Counted from the stretch's first letter, positions 34,723 through 44,081 are shown. The stretch: 64,000 nucleotides of DNA from Bacillus sp. S/N-304-OC-R1 (GCF_019749375.1 NZ_JACWFE010000013.1:124001-188000); one strand, 5' to 3'. The notes: a model not told the origin generated them from the letters alone. A program made the numbers and translations.

Positions 34723-35889
34723 ATGAAACGAATAGTCTCTTTAATGATGATGACCTTATTATTAGCTTCTGTCTTTGTACCATCAGCTTTAGCTAGGGAA
34801 AACGGGGTTGAACTAGTTGAAAATGTAAAGTCTGCTATTTTAATTGAGCGTGACACAGGGGCAGTGCTATACGAGAAAAATAGTAATGAAAAACTTCCGC
34901 CAGCTAGTATGACAAAAGTTATGACGATGCTGCTCATTATGGAGGCAATTGATAAAGGTAAGCTTTCCATGGATGAAAAAATTCGTACAAGTGAGTATGC
35001 TGCTTCAATGGGAGGTTCTCAAATATTTCTTGAGCCCGGGGAGGAAATGACAACAAAGCAAATGCTAGAAGGAATTGCGATTGCCTCCGGTAACGATGCT
35101 TCTGTTGCGATGGCAGAAAGACTTGCAGGTTCTGAGGAAGAGTTTGTTAAGCTTATGAACAAAAAGGCGAAAGAACTTGGATTAAAGGATACAGAATTTA
35201 AATCTGCAACTGGGCTGCCAGGAAAGCAAGATTATAGTACTGCTCATGATATGGCCATTATGGCTAAGGAACTACTGAAATATGAAGGCATAACGAAATT
35301 TACAAGTACTTATGAATCTTACTTACGTGAAGGTACAGATAAAAAGTTTTGGCTTGTTAATACAAATAGGTTAGTCAGATTTTATCCGGGCGTAGATGGT
35401 TTAAAGACGGGATTTACAAATGAGGCTAAATACTGCTTAACTGCAACAGCACAAAAAGATGGAATGCGGGTAATTGCTGTTGTTTTTGGGGCGCCAACCT
35501 CTAAAGAACGTAATGCCCAAGTGACAAAAATGCTAGATTATGCATTTAGCCAATATAAAACCCACCCAATGTTTAAAAGAAATGTAACACTTGGTCACGT
35601 TGCAGTTAGTAAAGGGGAAAAGAAGAAAGTAGCTGCCCTGACAAGTGAACCGATCTCCTTGCTTACCAAAAAAGGGGAAAGCGTTGAAAATATTAAACAA
35701 TCTATTGAAATCAATAAAAATGTAAAGGCACCAGTTAAAAAAGGAGACAAGGTTGGTACATTGAAGCTAATTCAAGATGGAAAAGTGTTAGTGGAAAGCC
35801 CGCTTGTCGCTAAAGAAGACAGCAATGAAGCCAATTGGTGGACTTTATACAAACGTGCAATTGGAATGTTTACAAAGGCAGGTCAATAG
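34723..35889 (+). CDS. dacF: D-alanyl-D-alanine carboxypeptidase DacF
   Basis: Secreted penicillin-binding protein that trims cortex-type peptidoglycan in the forespore. The 388-residue protein has a signal peptide (about 1-24), the active-site SxxK in PASMTK (Ser62, Lys65), SGN near 122 and KTG in DGLKTGFT near 229, then the C-terminal beta domain and a terminal amphipathic stretch for membrane binding. The ATG at 34723 follows GGAGGG. It is the first gene before spoIIAA-spoIIAB-sigF, the usual order, with a 249-bp gap that holds another possible promoter. Confidence 0.94.
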   Translation: MKRIVSLMMMTLLLASVFVPSALARENGVELVENVKSAILIERDTGAVLYEKNSNEKLPPASMTKVMTMLLIMEAIDKGKLSMDEKIRTSEYAASMGGSQIFLEPGEEMTTKQMLEGIAIASGNDASVAMAERLAGSEEEFVKLMNKKAKELGLKDTEFKSATGLPGKQDYSTAHDMAIMAKELLKYEGITKFTSTYESYLREGTDKKFWLVNTNRLVRFYPGVDGLKTGFTNEAKYCLTATAQKDGMRVIAVVFGAPTSKERNAQVTKMLDYAFSQYKTHPMFKRNVTLGHVAVSKGEKKKVAALTSEPISLLTKKGESVENIKQSIEINKNVKAPVKKGDKVGTLKLIQDGKVLVESPLVAKEDSNEANWWTLYKRAIGMFTKAGQ

Positions 35890-35960
35890 CTTAAAAAGAG
35901 AAAATGTCGAAAAGAAAAATATGCCTTCTACTTTTAGCGAATTAACACTAGTTTTGTCTT

Positions 35961-35986
35961 AAGGAAGGAAATGCGAGCTGGAATAT
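35961..35986 (+). promoter_or_regulatory. candidate sigma-H promoter of the spoIIA operon
   Basis: AAGGAAGG (35961-35968) and GGAATAT (35980-35986) separated by 11 bp resemble the sigma-H pattern (RnAGGAwww, RnnGAATww). spoIIA is driven by sigma-H in B. subtilis. It overlaps the beginning of an unassigned ORF. Confidence 0.45.
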
Positions 35987-36142
35987 CGAATTGGACTCAC
36001 TATAAAAGGCCATAAAATATCATCGGGTAGAACATTAACAATCATTCTATTTGATGATATCGGTAGAGCCGATCCAAAAGCAGATGCGAAACTACTTACA
36101 TCTGCCGTATGGATACTAGATGAAGGAGGCTATAAAGGGTGA
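35978..36142 (+). CDS. candidate small ORF overlapping the spoIIAA start
   Basis: A frame open from the TAA at 35960 to a TGA at 36140-36142, which overlaps the spoIIAA GTG by four bases (GTGA). It encodes about 54 residues if read from the CTG at 35978, including [21 protein letters not shown], which looks protein-like, and its last codons form the spoIIAA ribosome binding site. There is no ATG, GTG or TTG start, so it may be non-coding, a remnant, or started at a rare codon behind GGAAGG. I know no family for it. Confidence 0.3.
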   Translation: MEYRIGLTIKGHKISSGRTLTIILFDDIGRADPKADAKLLTSAVWILDEGGYKG

Positions 36143-36489
36143 GTCTTACAATTAATTTAGAAGTCAAAAGAGATGTTCTTTGTATTCGTCTAAGCGGTGA
36201 ACTTGATCATCATTCGGCTGATGAGCTGCGTGAACGGGCGACGAAAGCAATTGAAGATTACGATATCCAGCATATTGTACTAAATTTAGATCAGCTATCA
36301 TTTATGGATAGCTCAGGGCTTGGTGTCATTCTTGGCAGATATAAACAAATAAAACAGCACCAAGGGGAAATGGTCGTTTGTGCAATTTCTCCAGCCGTTC
36401 AAAGACTATTCGAAATGTCGGGATTATTTAAAATTATTCGCTTAGAACCGACAGAAGAATTTGCTTTGCAAAGACTGGGGGTTGCCTAA
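36139..36489 (+). CDS. spoIIAA: anti-sigma F factor antagonist
   Basis: STAS-domain protein of 116 residues that, when unphosphorylated, releases sigma-F from SpoIIAB in the forespore. The phosphorylated serine is Ser58 in [10 protein letters not shown], and [12 protein letters not shown] near 20 is the conserved nucleotide-contact loop. It starts with GTG after AAGGAGG. Directly followed by spoIIAB (one base between stop and start) and sigF, so the three are translated together. Confidence 0.95.
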   Translation: MSLTINLEVKRDVLCIRLSGELDHHSADELRERATKAIEDYDIQHIVLNLDQLSFMDSSGLGVILGRYKQIKQHQGEMVVCAISPAVQRLFEMSGLFKIIRLEPTEEFALQRLGVA

Positions 36490-36490
36490 T

Positions 36491-36931
36491 ATGAAAAATG
36501 AAATGCATATTCAATTTAGTGCATTGAGCCAGAATGAATCATTTGCCCGTGTAACAGTGGCTGCATTTATTACACAGCTTGATCCTACTATGGATGAACT
36601 GACAGAAATAAAAACAGTTGTTTCTGAAGCAGTTACAAATGCTATTATTCATGGGTATGAACAAGATCCAAATGGTATGGTCTATATTTCCGTTAATATG
36701 GAGGACGGCTATATCGATATGTCGATTAGGGATGAAGGAATCGGCATCATGAATGTCGATGAGGCACGCCAACCGCTTTTTACAACGAAACCTGAGCTTG
36801 AAAGATCAGGAATGGGTTTTACAATTATGGAAAACTTCATGGATGAAATCGAAATTCAATCGCAACCGGGGAAAGGCACAGAGATCCGATTAAGAAAGCA
36901 TTTATCAAATAGTAAAATGCTGTGTAATTAA
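36491..36931 (+). CDS. spoIIAB: anti-sigma F factor, serine kinase
   Basis: GHKL-type kinase of 146 residues that binds and holds sigma-F and phosphorylates SpoIIAA. The N box [11 protein letters not shown] is at about 46-56 (Asn50), the G1 box RDEGIGI near 77, and SGMGFTIM near 105 closes the ATP lid. I use the ATG at 36491, one base past the spoIIAA stop; an earlier overlapping start at 36461 would extend into spoIIAA. The neighbours spoIIAA and sigF are its two partners. Confidence 0.95.
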   Translation: MKNEMHIQFSALSQNESFARVTVAAFITQLDPTMDELTEIKTVVSEAVTNAIIHGYEQDPNGMVYISVNMEDGYIDMSIRDEGIGIMNVDEARQPLFTTKPELERSGMGFTIMENFMDEIEIQSQPGKGTEIRLRKHLSNSKMLCN

Positions 36932-36942
36932 GGAGTCTTGCT

Positions 36943-37701
36943 ATGGATGTGGAGGTAAAGCTCGAAAAAGGTCAAGCATTTTTGAAGGATTATGAAGTGA
37001 AGGATCTGATTAAAAAGAGTCAGGCTGGTGATCAGCATGCAAGGGATACCATTGTTCAAAAAAACATGCGGCTCGTTTGGTCTGTTGTCCAGCGCTTTTT
37101 AAACCGGGGATATGAACCCGATGATCTCTTCCAAATCGGTTGTATTGGATTGCTAAAGTCTGTTGATAAATTTGATTTGAGCTATGATGTTAAGTTTTCA
37201 ACATATGCTGTACCAATGATTATCGGAGAAATTCAGCGGTTTATTCGAGATGATGGGACAGTAAAAGTAAGTCGTTCTCTTAAAGAAATGGGGAATAAAA
37301 TCCGGAAAGCAAAAGATGAATTATCAAAAACACTCGGCAGAATTCCGACTGTTAATGAACTTTCTGAGTTTCTGGATATTCCCCCAGAGGATATTATTCT
37401 TGCACAAGAAGCAGGACGGACTCCTTCTTCAATTCATGAAACTGTCTATGAAAATGATGGAGACCCTATCACCTTGCTTGATCAAATTGATGATGGCAAC
37501 GAAGGAAAATGGTTTGATAAAATCGCCTTAAAAGAAGCTATTAATGAATTGGATGATCGAGAACGCTTAATTGTATATTTGCGGTATTACAAAGATCAAA
37601 CCCAATCCGAAGTTGCAGCTAGACTTGGGATCTCGCAGGTTCAAGTATCCCGCCTGGAAAAAAAGATATTGCAGCAAATGAAAGACCGTATGGATCTATG
37701 A
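36943..37701 (+). CDS. sigF: RNA polymerase sigma-F factor
   Basis: First forespore-specific sigma factor, 252 residues. Region 2 shows NMRLVWSVVQRFLNRGYEPDDLFQIGCIGLLKS-type sequence (about 35-66) and FSTYAVPMIIGEIQRFIRDDG; region 4 has the helix-turn-helix TQSEVAARLGISQVQVSRLEKKI (about 220-242). Eleven bases after spoIIAB, which inhibits it. The stop codon lies within the terminator stem that ends the operon. Confidence 0.96.
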   Translation: MDVEVKLEKGQAFLKDYEVKDLIKKSQAGDQHARDTIVQKNMRLVWSVVQRFLNRGYEPDDLFQIGCIGLLKSVDKFDLSYDVKFSTYAVPMIIGEIQRFIRDDGTVKVSRSLKEMGNKIRKAKDELSKTLGRIPTVNELSEFLDIPPEDIILAQEAGRTPSSIHETVYENDGDPITLLDQIDDGNEGKWFDKIALKEAINELDDRERLIVYLRYYKDQTQSEVAARLGISQVQVSRLEKKILQQMKDRMDL

Positions 37702-37716
37702 TCCATACGGTTTTTT
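37686..37716 (+). terminator. terminator of the spoIIA operon
   Basis: CCGTATGGATC and GATCCATACGG around three bases, then TTTTTT; the stop codon of sigF is in the loop region. Confidence 0.9.
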
Positions 37717-37751
37717 GGTTTTAGTAGGAAGTTTTACTTTACTTGAGTTCG

Positions 37752-37879
37752 AGAAATGTCTAGCTTCAGCGCCTACCCCCTCGAGGTCACAAGCCTATCC
37801 TCCCAGAAAGGTAAAGAACACCTTTCCGTGAGGACCGTCTTGTGCTTGTCGGGGGTGATCAAGGCGCTTACGCATTTCT
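37752..37879. repeat. dispersed hairpin element, copy 1
   Basis: A 128-bp element with terminal inverted repeats AGAAATG/CATTTCT and nested complementary arms AGCGCCT/AGGCGCT, CCCCC/GGGGG, CACAAG/CTTGTG and, at the centre, GAAAGGT/ACCTTTC. It is GC-rich relative to its surroundings and lies between sigF and spoVAA. A related copy lies inverted at 47601-47760. Open frames across it are incidental. Confidence 0.85.
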
Positions 37880-37923
37880 TATTCATCCAACTATTGGTAA
37901 TCATGAAGTTAATATATGTAACT

Positions 37924-37930
37924 CATACTA
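37924..37930 (+). promoter_or_regulatory. sigma-G type -10 element before spoVAA
   Basis: CATACTA matches the sigma-G -10 consensus, 37 bp before the spoVAA start codon. The -35 is unclear (ATGAAG lies 15 bp upstream), so only the -10 is claimed. Confidence 0.4.
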
Positions 37931-37967
37931 CGTATATGAGTAAATCTATTTTTAGGAAGTGAGCAAA

Positions 37968-38588
37968 ATGGAACAAACGGTATATATTCGATTGCGACAT
38001 CGGTTGCAAGTTCGACCGCGAGCCTCCATTTTTCTAAAGGACATTGCACAGATGATTGCCAATGAAACGATTTATGAACGCCTAAACAATTTAAAGATAT
38101 ATGAGGTGAATGAAGGGGATCAAAATATAGTTGTGATCGATATCATGAAAGTTATTCATGATATTACGAATCAAATTCCTAATATCGAAATCCAAACAAT
38201 AGGGCCATCACAAGTCATTGTCGAAGTAATTCCCAAAAAACGAAAGGTATCACTTCCACTGTTTTTTTTAGTTTGGCTCTTATTATTCTTCGGTGCTGCA
38301 CTGACCATTATGAATTTTCATGAAGATGTAAGTATGCAGGAAGTTCAGCTTCGAATTTATACAATATTGACTGGAGAAGTGGATACGAAGCCTTTAATTT
38401 TCCAAGTTCCCTATTCAATTGGCCTAGGTTTGGGAATGATTCTTTTTTTTAACCATTTATTTAAAAAACGCTTAAATGAAGAACCGAGCCCGCTTGAAGT
38501 AGAAATGTTTAATTATCAAATGGACCTTGATAATTATATATCAATGAATGAAAACAAAGAAAGTATGAGAAAACTTGACGACCATTAA
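37968..38588 (+). CDS. spoVAA: stage V sporulation protein AA
   Basis: First protein of the SpoVA system, which loads dipicolinic acid into the spore and releases it on germination. The 206-residue protein has a soluble N-terminal half (VYIRLRHRLQVRP start) and two membrane helices (about 92-112 and 144-162). The ATG at 37968 follows AGGAAGTGAG; the GTG three codons before would use that site. It overlaps spoVAB by 14 bases. Expected in the forespore under sigma-G. Confidence 0.9.
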   Translation: MEQTVYIRLRHRLQVRPRASIFLKDIAQMIANETIYERLNNLKIYEVNEGDQNIVVIDIMKVIHDITNQIPNIEIQTIGPSQVIVEVIPKKRKVSLPLFFLVWLLLFFGAALTIMNFHEDVSMQEVQLRIYTILTGEVDTKPLIFQVPYSIGLGLGMILFFNHLFKKRLNEEPSPLEVEMFNYQMDLDNYISMNENKESMRKLDDH

Positions 38589-39000
38589 TGTAATTGTTGT
38601 TGTTTTTATTGGTCTAGCCGGAGGTCTGGCGGTAGGTTCAGGATTTGTAGCGTTTTTAACTGTTTTTGGAATAATTCCTCGGCTTACACAGCTAACGAGA
38701 ACAATGAAGATGGTCCGTTATTATGAGTGGGCTATTGTGTTAGGGGCTGTTATTGGTGCAGCTGCTACCTTGTGGAATCCTGTACTACATATTACACCCT
38801 ATATATTAGTTCCAATTGGTTTAGCTTCTGGGGTATTTGTTGGAATGGTTGCAGCAGCCTTAACAGAAGTTCTTAACGTTCTCCCAATACTTGCAAAAAG
38901 AATTGGCATAGACGGACAAATTGTCATTTTACTAATGGCAATCGTTTTTGGAAAGATATTTGGGTCTTTATATCAATGGCTTTACTTTGTAAATCAATAA
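38575..39000 (+). CDS. spoVAB: stage V sporulation protein AB
   Basis: Membrane protein of 141 residues with about four hydrophobic segments and no soluble domain; the start INVIVVVFIGLAGGLAVG and the PRLTQLTRT loop are characteristic of SpoVAB. The only suitable start is TTG at 38575, inside the end of spoVAA, pointing to translational coupling. In B. subtilis the next genes would be spoVAC, spoVAD and spoVAEb; here the next gene is spoVAEa, 32 bp on. Confidence 0.9.
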   Translation: MTTINVIVVVFIGLAGGLAVGSGFVAFLTVFGIIPRLTQLTRTMKMVRYYEWAIVLGAVIGAAATLWNPVLHITPYILVPIGLASGVFVGMVAAALTEVLNVLPILAKRIGIDGQIVILLMAIVFGKIFGSLYQWLYFVNQ

Positions 39001-39032
39001 TAGGTCAAATTGGAATGAAAGGATAATAATGT

Positions 39033-39620
39033 ATGGAAGATAGGAGAAGCGTAATTATTATAACGGATGGGGATGATTATGCAAGAAGGACAATTGAATT
39101 TGTCGCAAAAGAGGTAGGAGGCAGATGTATATCATTATCCCATGGAAATCCAACCGTTTTGGATGGTCCACAAATAGTTAAACAAATAAAAAAAGCTTCT
39201 CATGATCCTGTCTTTGTCATGTTTGATGATAGCGGCTATGTAGGTGAAGGTATAGGAGAAAAGGCATTAAAATACGTAGCTCTCCACAAAGATATCGAGG
39301 TCCTCGGAATCATTGCTGTTGCTGCAAAAACAAGGCAGGCAGAATGGACAAGGGTCAATGTCAGTATTGACCGAGACGGAGAATTAACTCCTTATGGGGT
39401 GGATAAATTTGGAGTGCCAGAGCTTGAGATAGGAAGATTAAACGGGGATACCGTTTATTGTTTAGATGGACTGAATGTACCGATTATTGTCGGCATTGGG
39501 GATATTGGGAAAATGTCAAAGAAAGATGATCTTAAAAAAGGGTCCCCGATTACAAGAAAAGCAGTTGATCTCATTTTAGAAAGGAGCGGATATCATGTCA
39601 GATGCGAAAATGAAGAATAA
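39033..39620 (+). CDS. spoVAEA: stage V sporulation protein AE (SpoVAEa)
   Basis: Soluble 195-residue protein with the SpoVAEa pattern: [23 protein letters not shown] at the start, [20 protein letters not shown] near 65-84, and [16 protein letters not shown] near 146. It is thought to be associated with the SpoVA complex but is dispensable for DPA uptake in some species. GAAAGGA precedes the ATG. It overlaps spoVAF by 26 bases. Its presence without spoVAC, spoVAD and spoVAEb is unusual. Confidence 0.9.
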   Translation: MEDRRSVIIITDGDDYARRTIEFVAKEVGGRCISLSHGNPTVLDGPQIVKQIKKASHDPVFVMFDDSGYVGEGIGEKALKYVALHKDIEVLGIIAVAAKTRQAEWTRVNVSIDRDGELTPYGVDKFGVPELEIGRLNGDTVYCLDGLNVPIIVGIGDIGKMSKKDDLKKGSPITRKAVDLILERSGYHVRCENEE

Positions 39621-41076
39621 AATGCCGATTCCAGAGTCGCTCGCAAAAATAGAAAAATATATGGAAGAACGAATTGGGCTTGGAGTGAGCTTTGATCTTG
39701 GAGTTAGAAAGCTTAATATCCTTCGGAAAGAAGTGAACATTTATTTTGTTAATGGGTTAAACGACTCTCAAATAATTGTTCACCTAATTGAAGAGCTTGT
39801 TAATATTAATGATAATGAAAAGCAATCCTCTAAACTATTTGAGATTATAGAAAACCGTTTAGTTCATGATTCAGTAGAAAAAATAAAAACAATGGATGAA
39901 CTGGTTGACCAGGTTCTATCAGGGTTAATTGTCGTTGTTATTGAAGGAGAAACAACTGCATTTGTTATCGATGTTCGCAGTTATCCAGGGAGAACCCCAC
40001 AGGAGCCTGATACAGAAAAGGTGATTCGCGGTTCGAGGGATGGATTTGTAGAAAACATTATTTTAAATACAGCACTAACGAGAAGAAGGATTAAGGATGA
40101 AAGACTTCGCTTTGAAATTACTGCAGTTGGAGAAAGATCGAAAACAGATGTTGTCATCGGATATATTAAGGATATTGCCGACCCAGATTTAGTAGAAATC
40201 ATAAGAAAAGAAATCGAAGCGATTAATATTGATGGAATCCCGATGGCGGATAAAACAGTAGAAGAATTCCTATTTAAACAAGGATATGACCCTTTTCCAT
40301 ATGTTCGCTATACAGAGCGTGCAGACGTTGCAGCTACCCATTTACTTGAAGGACATGTTCTCGTATATGTCGATACATCACCAAGTGTAATCATTACGCC
40401 AACAACGTATTTCTACCATATGCAGCATGCAGAAGAGTATAGGCAGTCACCAGCAGTTGGAACATTTGAGCGGTGGATGCGTTTTATCGGTATAATTTCT
40501 TCTTTGTTCTTATTGCCGCTTTGGTTTTTATTTACTTTGGAGCCTTCGCTTTTACCCGAAAAGCTAGCATTTATCGGTCCTAATAAGGAAACGAATGTTC
40601 CTATCATTTTTCAGATTTTTATTGCTGATTTTGGGATTGAAATATTAAGGATGGCGGCCATCCATACGCCAACCCCGCTTGCAACAGCAATGGGTTTAAT
40701 TGCCGCAGTTTTGATTGGTCAAATAGCTATCGATGTGGGACTTTTTGTACCAGAAGTGATCCTATATGTTTCTTTAGCTGCCATTGGAACCTATACTACC
40801 CCGAGTTATGAATTAAGTGTGGCGAATAAAATTACAAGACTTTGTTTCTTAATTGCGGTTGCCTTGTTCCATACGCCGGGGTTTGTCATATCAATAACGT
40901 TATTCATTTTATTGCTGGCAAGTAAGAAGCCGCTGAATACCCCATATTTATGGCCATTCATTCCATTTTATCCAAAAGCATTATTACAGGTCATTATTCG
41001 CAGGGCGGTGCCGGGATCCAAGCTTCGTCCAAGTATTAATCGTACTGGGGATCGCATTAGACAGCCAGTAAAGTGA
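39595..41076 (+). CDS. spoVAF: stage V sporulation protein AF (GerA-A family)
   Basis: A 493-residue membrane protein related to the A subunits of nutrient germinant receptors. A long N-terminal soluble region (about 1-290) with the [20 protein letters not shown] segment (about 123-142) is followed by four or five membrane helices from about 297. SpoVAF modulates germination in B. subtilis. AAGGAG precedes the ATG, within the end of spoVAEa. It ends the operon; a terminator-like hairpin follows about 160 bp later, just before lysA. Confidence 0.93.
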   Translation: MSDAKMKNKMPIPESLAKIEKYMEERIGLGVSFDLGVRKLNILRKEVNIYFVNGLNDSQIIVHLIEELVNINDNEKQSSKLFEIIENRLVHDSVEKIKTMDELVDQVLSGLIVVVIEGETTAFVIDVRSYPGRTPQEPDTEKVIRGSRDGFVENIILNTALTRRRIKDERLRFEITAVGERSKTDVVIGYIKDIADPDLVEIIRKEIEAINIDGIPMADKTVEEFLFKQGYDPFPYVRYTERADVAATHLLEGHVLVYVDTSPSVIITPTTYFYHMQHAEEYRQSPAVGTFERWMRFIGIISSLFLLPLWFLFTLEPSLLPEKLAFIGPNKETNVPIIFQIFIADFGIEILRMAAIHTPTPLATAMGLIAAVLIGQIAIDVGLFVPEVILYVSLAAIGTYTTPSYELSVANKITRLCFLIAVALFHTPGFVISITLFILLLASKKPLNTPYLWPFIPFYPKALLQVIIRRAVPGSKLRPSINRTGDRIRQPVK

Positions 41077-41158
41077 AACTTCAATGGGAGGAGTTTTTCA
41101 CCACCTTAATCTTCGATAAAATAATGAAATTGCCTAGTAAGTAGAGATTGTGATTAGC

Positions 41159-41187
41159 TTGAATTTATGTTAAAGTATTTTTAATAT
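41159..41187 (+). promoter_or_regulatory. sigma-A promoter of lysA
   Basis: TTGAAT (41159-41164) and TAATAT (41182-41187) are exactly 17 bp apart. Transcription would start near 41194 and run through the hairpin at 41237-41273 before reaching lysA. Confidence 0.6.
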
Positions 41188-41236
41188 TTTAACTTGAAGA
41201 AATTTCTTAAAATAATTTAATAAATGATTTGATAAT

Positions 41237-41273
41237 AAAATAGACAGATTCTCGTTAGATTCTGTCTATTTTT
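41237..41273 (+). terminator. terminator or attenuator just before lysA
   Basis: AATAGACAGA and TCTGTCTATT around a 12-base loop, followed by TTTTT. It may end spoVAF transcripts, but it lies downstream of the lysA promoter and 31 bp before the lysA start codon, so lysA transcripts must pass it. Confidence 0.8.
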
Positions 41274-41303
41274 GATAAGTCTTACATGGGAAGAGGGAGA
41301 ATA

Positions 41304-42623
41304 ATGTATTTTCATGGTACTTCAAAGGTTAACAATAAAGGGCATTTAGAAATTGGCGGGGCAGACACGGTTGAGTTAGCAAAAAAGTATGGAACTCCAT
41401 TATATATATATGATGTGGCATTAATTAGAGAACGTGCCCAAGGGTTTAAGGAGACGTTTGAAAACTTAAAGGTACCTGCTCAAGTTGCTTATGCAAGTAA
41501 AGCTTTTTCTACTATAGCAATGGTTCAGCTGGCCGAAGAAGAGGGGTTATCTTTAGATGTTGTATCAGGCGGGGAATTATATACGGCAATAGCAGCTGAT
41601 TTTCCAAGGGATCGCATTCATTTTCATGGAAACAATAAAAGCAGAGAAGAGCTGGAAATGGCTCTAAAACATGAGATTGGCTGTATTGTAGTTGATAATT
41701 TCTATGAACTTGAATTATTAAATTCTATTTGTCAATCTATGAATAAGACTACAAAAGTTCTATTAAGGGTTACTCCGGGCATTGAAGCACATACACATGA
41801 TTATATCCTCACAGGACAAGCTGATTCTAAATTCGGATTTGATTTACAAAATGGCCAGGCTGAAAGCGCTCTTAAAATGGCACTGAATTTTGAAAGAATA
41901 GAGGTACTAGGCCTTCATTGTCATATCGGATCGCAAATATTCGAAACACAGGGCTTTATTTTAGCCGCTCAGAAGTTGTTTAAAAAGCTGCATGATTGGA
42001 AAGAAGCGTTATCTTATGAGTCCAAGGTGTTAAATTTAGGCGGCGGTTTTGGAATTCGTTATACGAATGAGGATAAGCCTTTGCCTGCTGCTCAATACGT
42101 TGCTGAAATTATTGAAGAGGTTAAGAAACAAGCAGAAAAGTATTCTATGAAAATGCCTGAAATATGGATTGAACCTGGAAGATCTTTAGTAGGAGATGCA
42201 GGTACTACACTTTACAAAATTGGATCGCGTAAAGAAGTGCCGAATGTCCGTCAATATGTAGCTGTAGATGGTGGAATGAGTGATAATATTAGACCTGCGC
42301 TTTATCAGGCGAAATATGAGGCGGTTCTTGCAAACAAAGCACTTGAGAAAGCTGAGGAAACCGTATCAATTGCAGGAAAATGCTGTGAATCAGGGGACAT
42401 GCTAATTTGGGACCTTCCGCTTCCGAAATCTGAAAGTGAAGACTTATTGGCTGTTTTTTGTACAGGAGCATACGGCTATGCAATGGCTAATAACTATAAT
42501 CGTCTTCCAAGGCCAGCTGTTGTATTTGTAGAGAATGGCGAGGCTAAACTTGCTGTTAGACGGGAAACGTATGAGGATATCATTAGAATGGATCTTTCCA
42601 TTAAAGAGAAGATTAATAATTAA
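41304..42623 (+). CDS. lysA: diaminopimelate decarboxylase
   Basis: PLP enzyme making lysine from meso-diaminopimelate. The 439-residue protein has the PLP lysine Lys66 in AYASKAFS, the glycine loop LNLGGGFGIRY near 245, IEPGRSLVGDAG near 293 and the C-terminal GKCCESGDML, whose Cys and neighbours complete the partner active site. The ATG at 41304 follows GAGGGAG and gives the B. subtilis-like start (MFLHGTS). It lies right after the spoVA operon as in B. subtilis. It may be controlled by the hairpin upstream. Confidence 0.96.
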   Translation: MYFHGTSKVNNKGHLEIGGADTVELAKKYGTPLYIYDVALIRERAQGFKETFENLKVPAQVAYASKAFSTIAMVQLAEEEGLSLDVVSGGELYTAIAADFPRDRIHFHGNNKSREELEMALKHEIGCIVVDNFYELELLNSICQSMNKTTKVLLRVTPGIEAHTHDYILTGQADSKFGFDLQNGQAESALKMALNFERIEVLGLHCHIGSQIFETQGFILAAQKLFKKLHDWKEALSYESKVLNLGGGFGIRYTNEDKPLPAAQYVAEIIEEVKKQAEKYSMKMPEIWIEPGRSLVGDAGTTLYKIGSRKEVPNVRQYVAVDGGMSDNIRPALYQAKYEAVLANKALEKAEETVSIAGKCCESGDMLIWDLPLPKSESEDLLAVFCTGAYGYAMANNYNRLPRPAVVFVENGEAKLAVRRETYEDIIRMDLSIKEKINN

Positions 42624-42646
42624 GCTGCCTTTTTAGGCAGCTTTCA
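42621..42646 (+). terminator. terminator after lysA
   Basis: AAGCTGCCT and AGGCAGCTT around a 4-base loop, next to the stop codon. Confidence 0.8.
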
Positions 42647-42744
42647 CTTTAATTTTAGGGAGCATGGAAATAATTTTAGGTTTCGTGTAAAATGAAGTTG
42701 TCCATAGTTTATAAGATTTCATTAGGAGGGGCAACTAACGATTT

Positions 42745-42840
42745 ATGAAGAAAAACAATTGGTTTCTTTTCGTTTTATTTTTAATAGGCAGTATGGCTTG
42801 GGGACTGTTTTATTGGTTCGTCATTGTTCCATCAAAGTGA
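42745..42840 (+). CDS. very small membrane protein
   Basis: A 31-residue ORF: MKKNNWF followed by a single hydrophobic helix (FVLFLIGSMAWGLFYWFVIV) and a short PSK tail, a clean single-pass design. AGGAGG lies 15 bases before the ATG, farther than usual, which weakens the case. It sits between the lysA terminator and ribT. I do not recognise the family; small Bacillus membrane peptides of this kind are common and often sporulation-linked. Confidence 0.5.
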   Translation: MKKNNWFLFVLFLIGSMAWGLFYWFVIVPSK

Positions 42841-43522
<682 letters not shown>

Positions 43523-43562
43523 AAACAGCTTTCAATGATAATGAAATTAAAGCAATCGGAGC

Positions 43563-44081
43563 CTACCGATTGCTATTTTTTTGCAGAGCTTTTAGTCTGT
43601 CTTGAATCACTTGACTCCGGTCTCTTAGTGAATGACGGTGTATTATCTCTTTATTCGATAAATCACTTTTTTCACACCATATAAGCCCTGCCTGCTCACA
43701 TTTATCCTTACAAATAGAGATTAATGAAGTATCTGCAAATGGAAAAATGTAGCTTTCATATTCACAGCCTTTAGCCAAATCCTCAAGGTTTACCTCTAAA
43801 TCAAATAGTAACTTTCTGCTATCTATCCCTAATTGATCGAGCTGACTTATGTTTTCTCTGAAAATAGTAATTGCTTTCGATAAAGCCTTTTTTGCGCCGC
43901 TGAAATTTCTTCTCCTGTGATGATAATTAGCAACGGCAAATAATATTAGTCCAACCCAAGTCGATTGTTTATTCCTTGAATCTGTCTTTTTCCAATATTC
44001 CTCAAGGATTTCATGACACTCAAAATAGTCACGATCCCCGTGAAAATGTATTAAGTAATCGATATATTCACTCGGATACAA
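43563..44081 (-). CDS. ypuF: DUF309 family protein YpuF
   Basis: A 172-residue all-helical protein of the DUF309 family. The core signature HFHGDRDYFECHEILEEYWK (about 10-29), with its conserved His and Glu pairs, suggests a metal or ligand site, but no activity is known. I start at TTG 44081 (MYPSEYIDYL as in YpuF) because GGGGGTGAG lies just before it; the ATG at 44096 has no site. It is opposite to ribT and next to scpA, as in B. subtilis. Confidence 0.83.
   Translation of the reverse strand: MYPSEYIDYLIHFHGDRDYFECHEILEEYWKKTDSRNKQSTWVGLILFAVANYHHRRRNFSGAKKALSKAITIFRENISQLDQLGIDSRKLLFDLEVNLEDLAKGCEYESYIFPFADTSLISICKDKCEQAGLIWCEKSDLSNKEIIHRHSLRDRSQVIQDRLKALQKNSNR

Noticed and set aside
37756-37962. 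A 68-residue ORF between sigF and spoVAA.
   Set aside because: It lies mostly in repeat element copy 1 and has no start signals.
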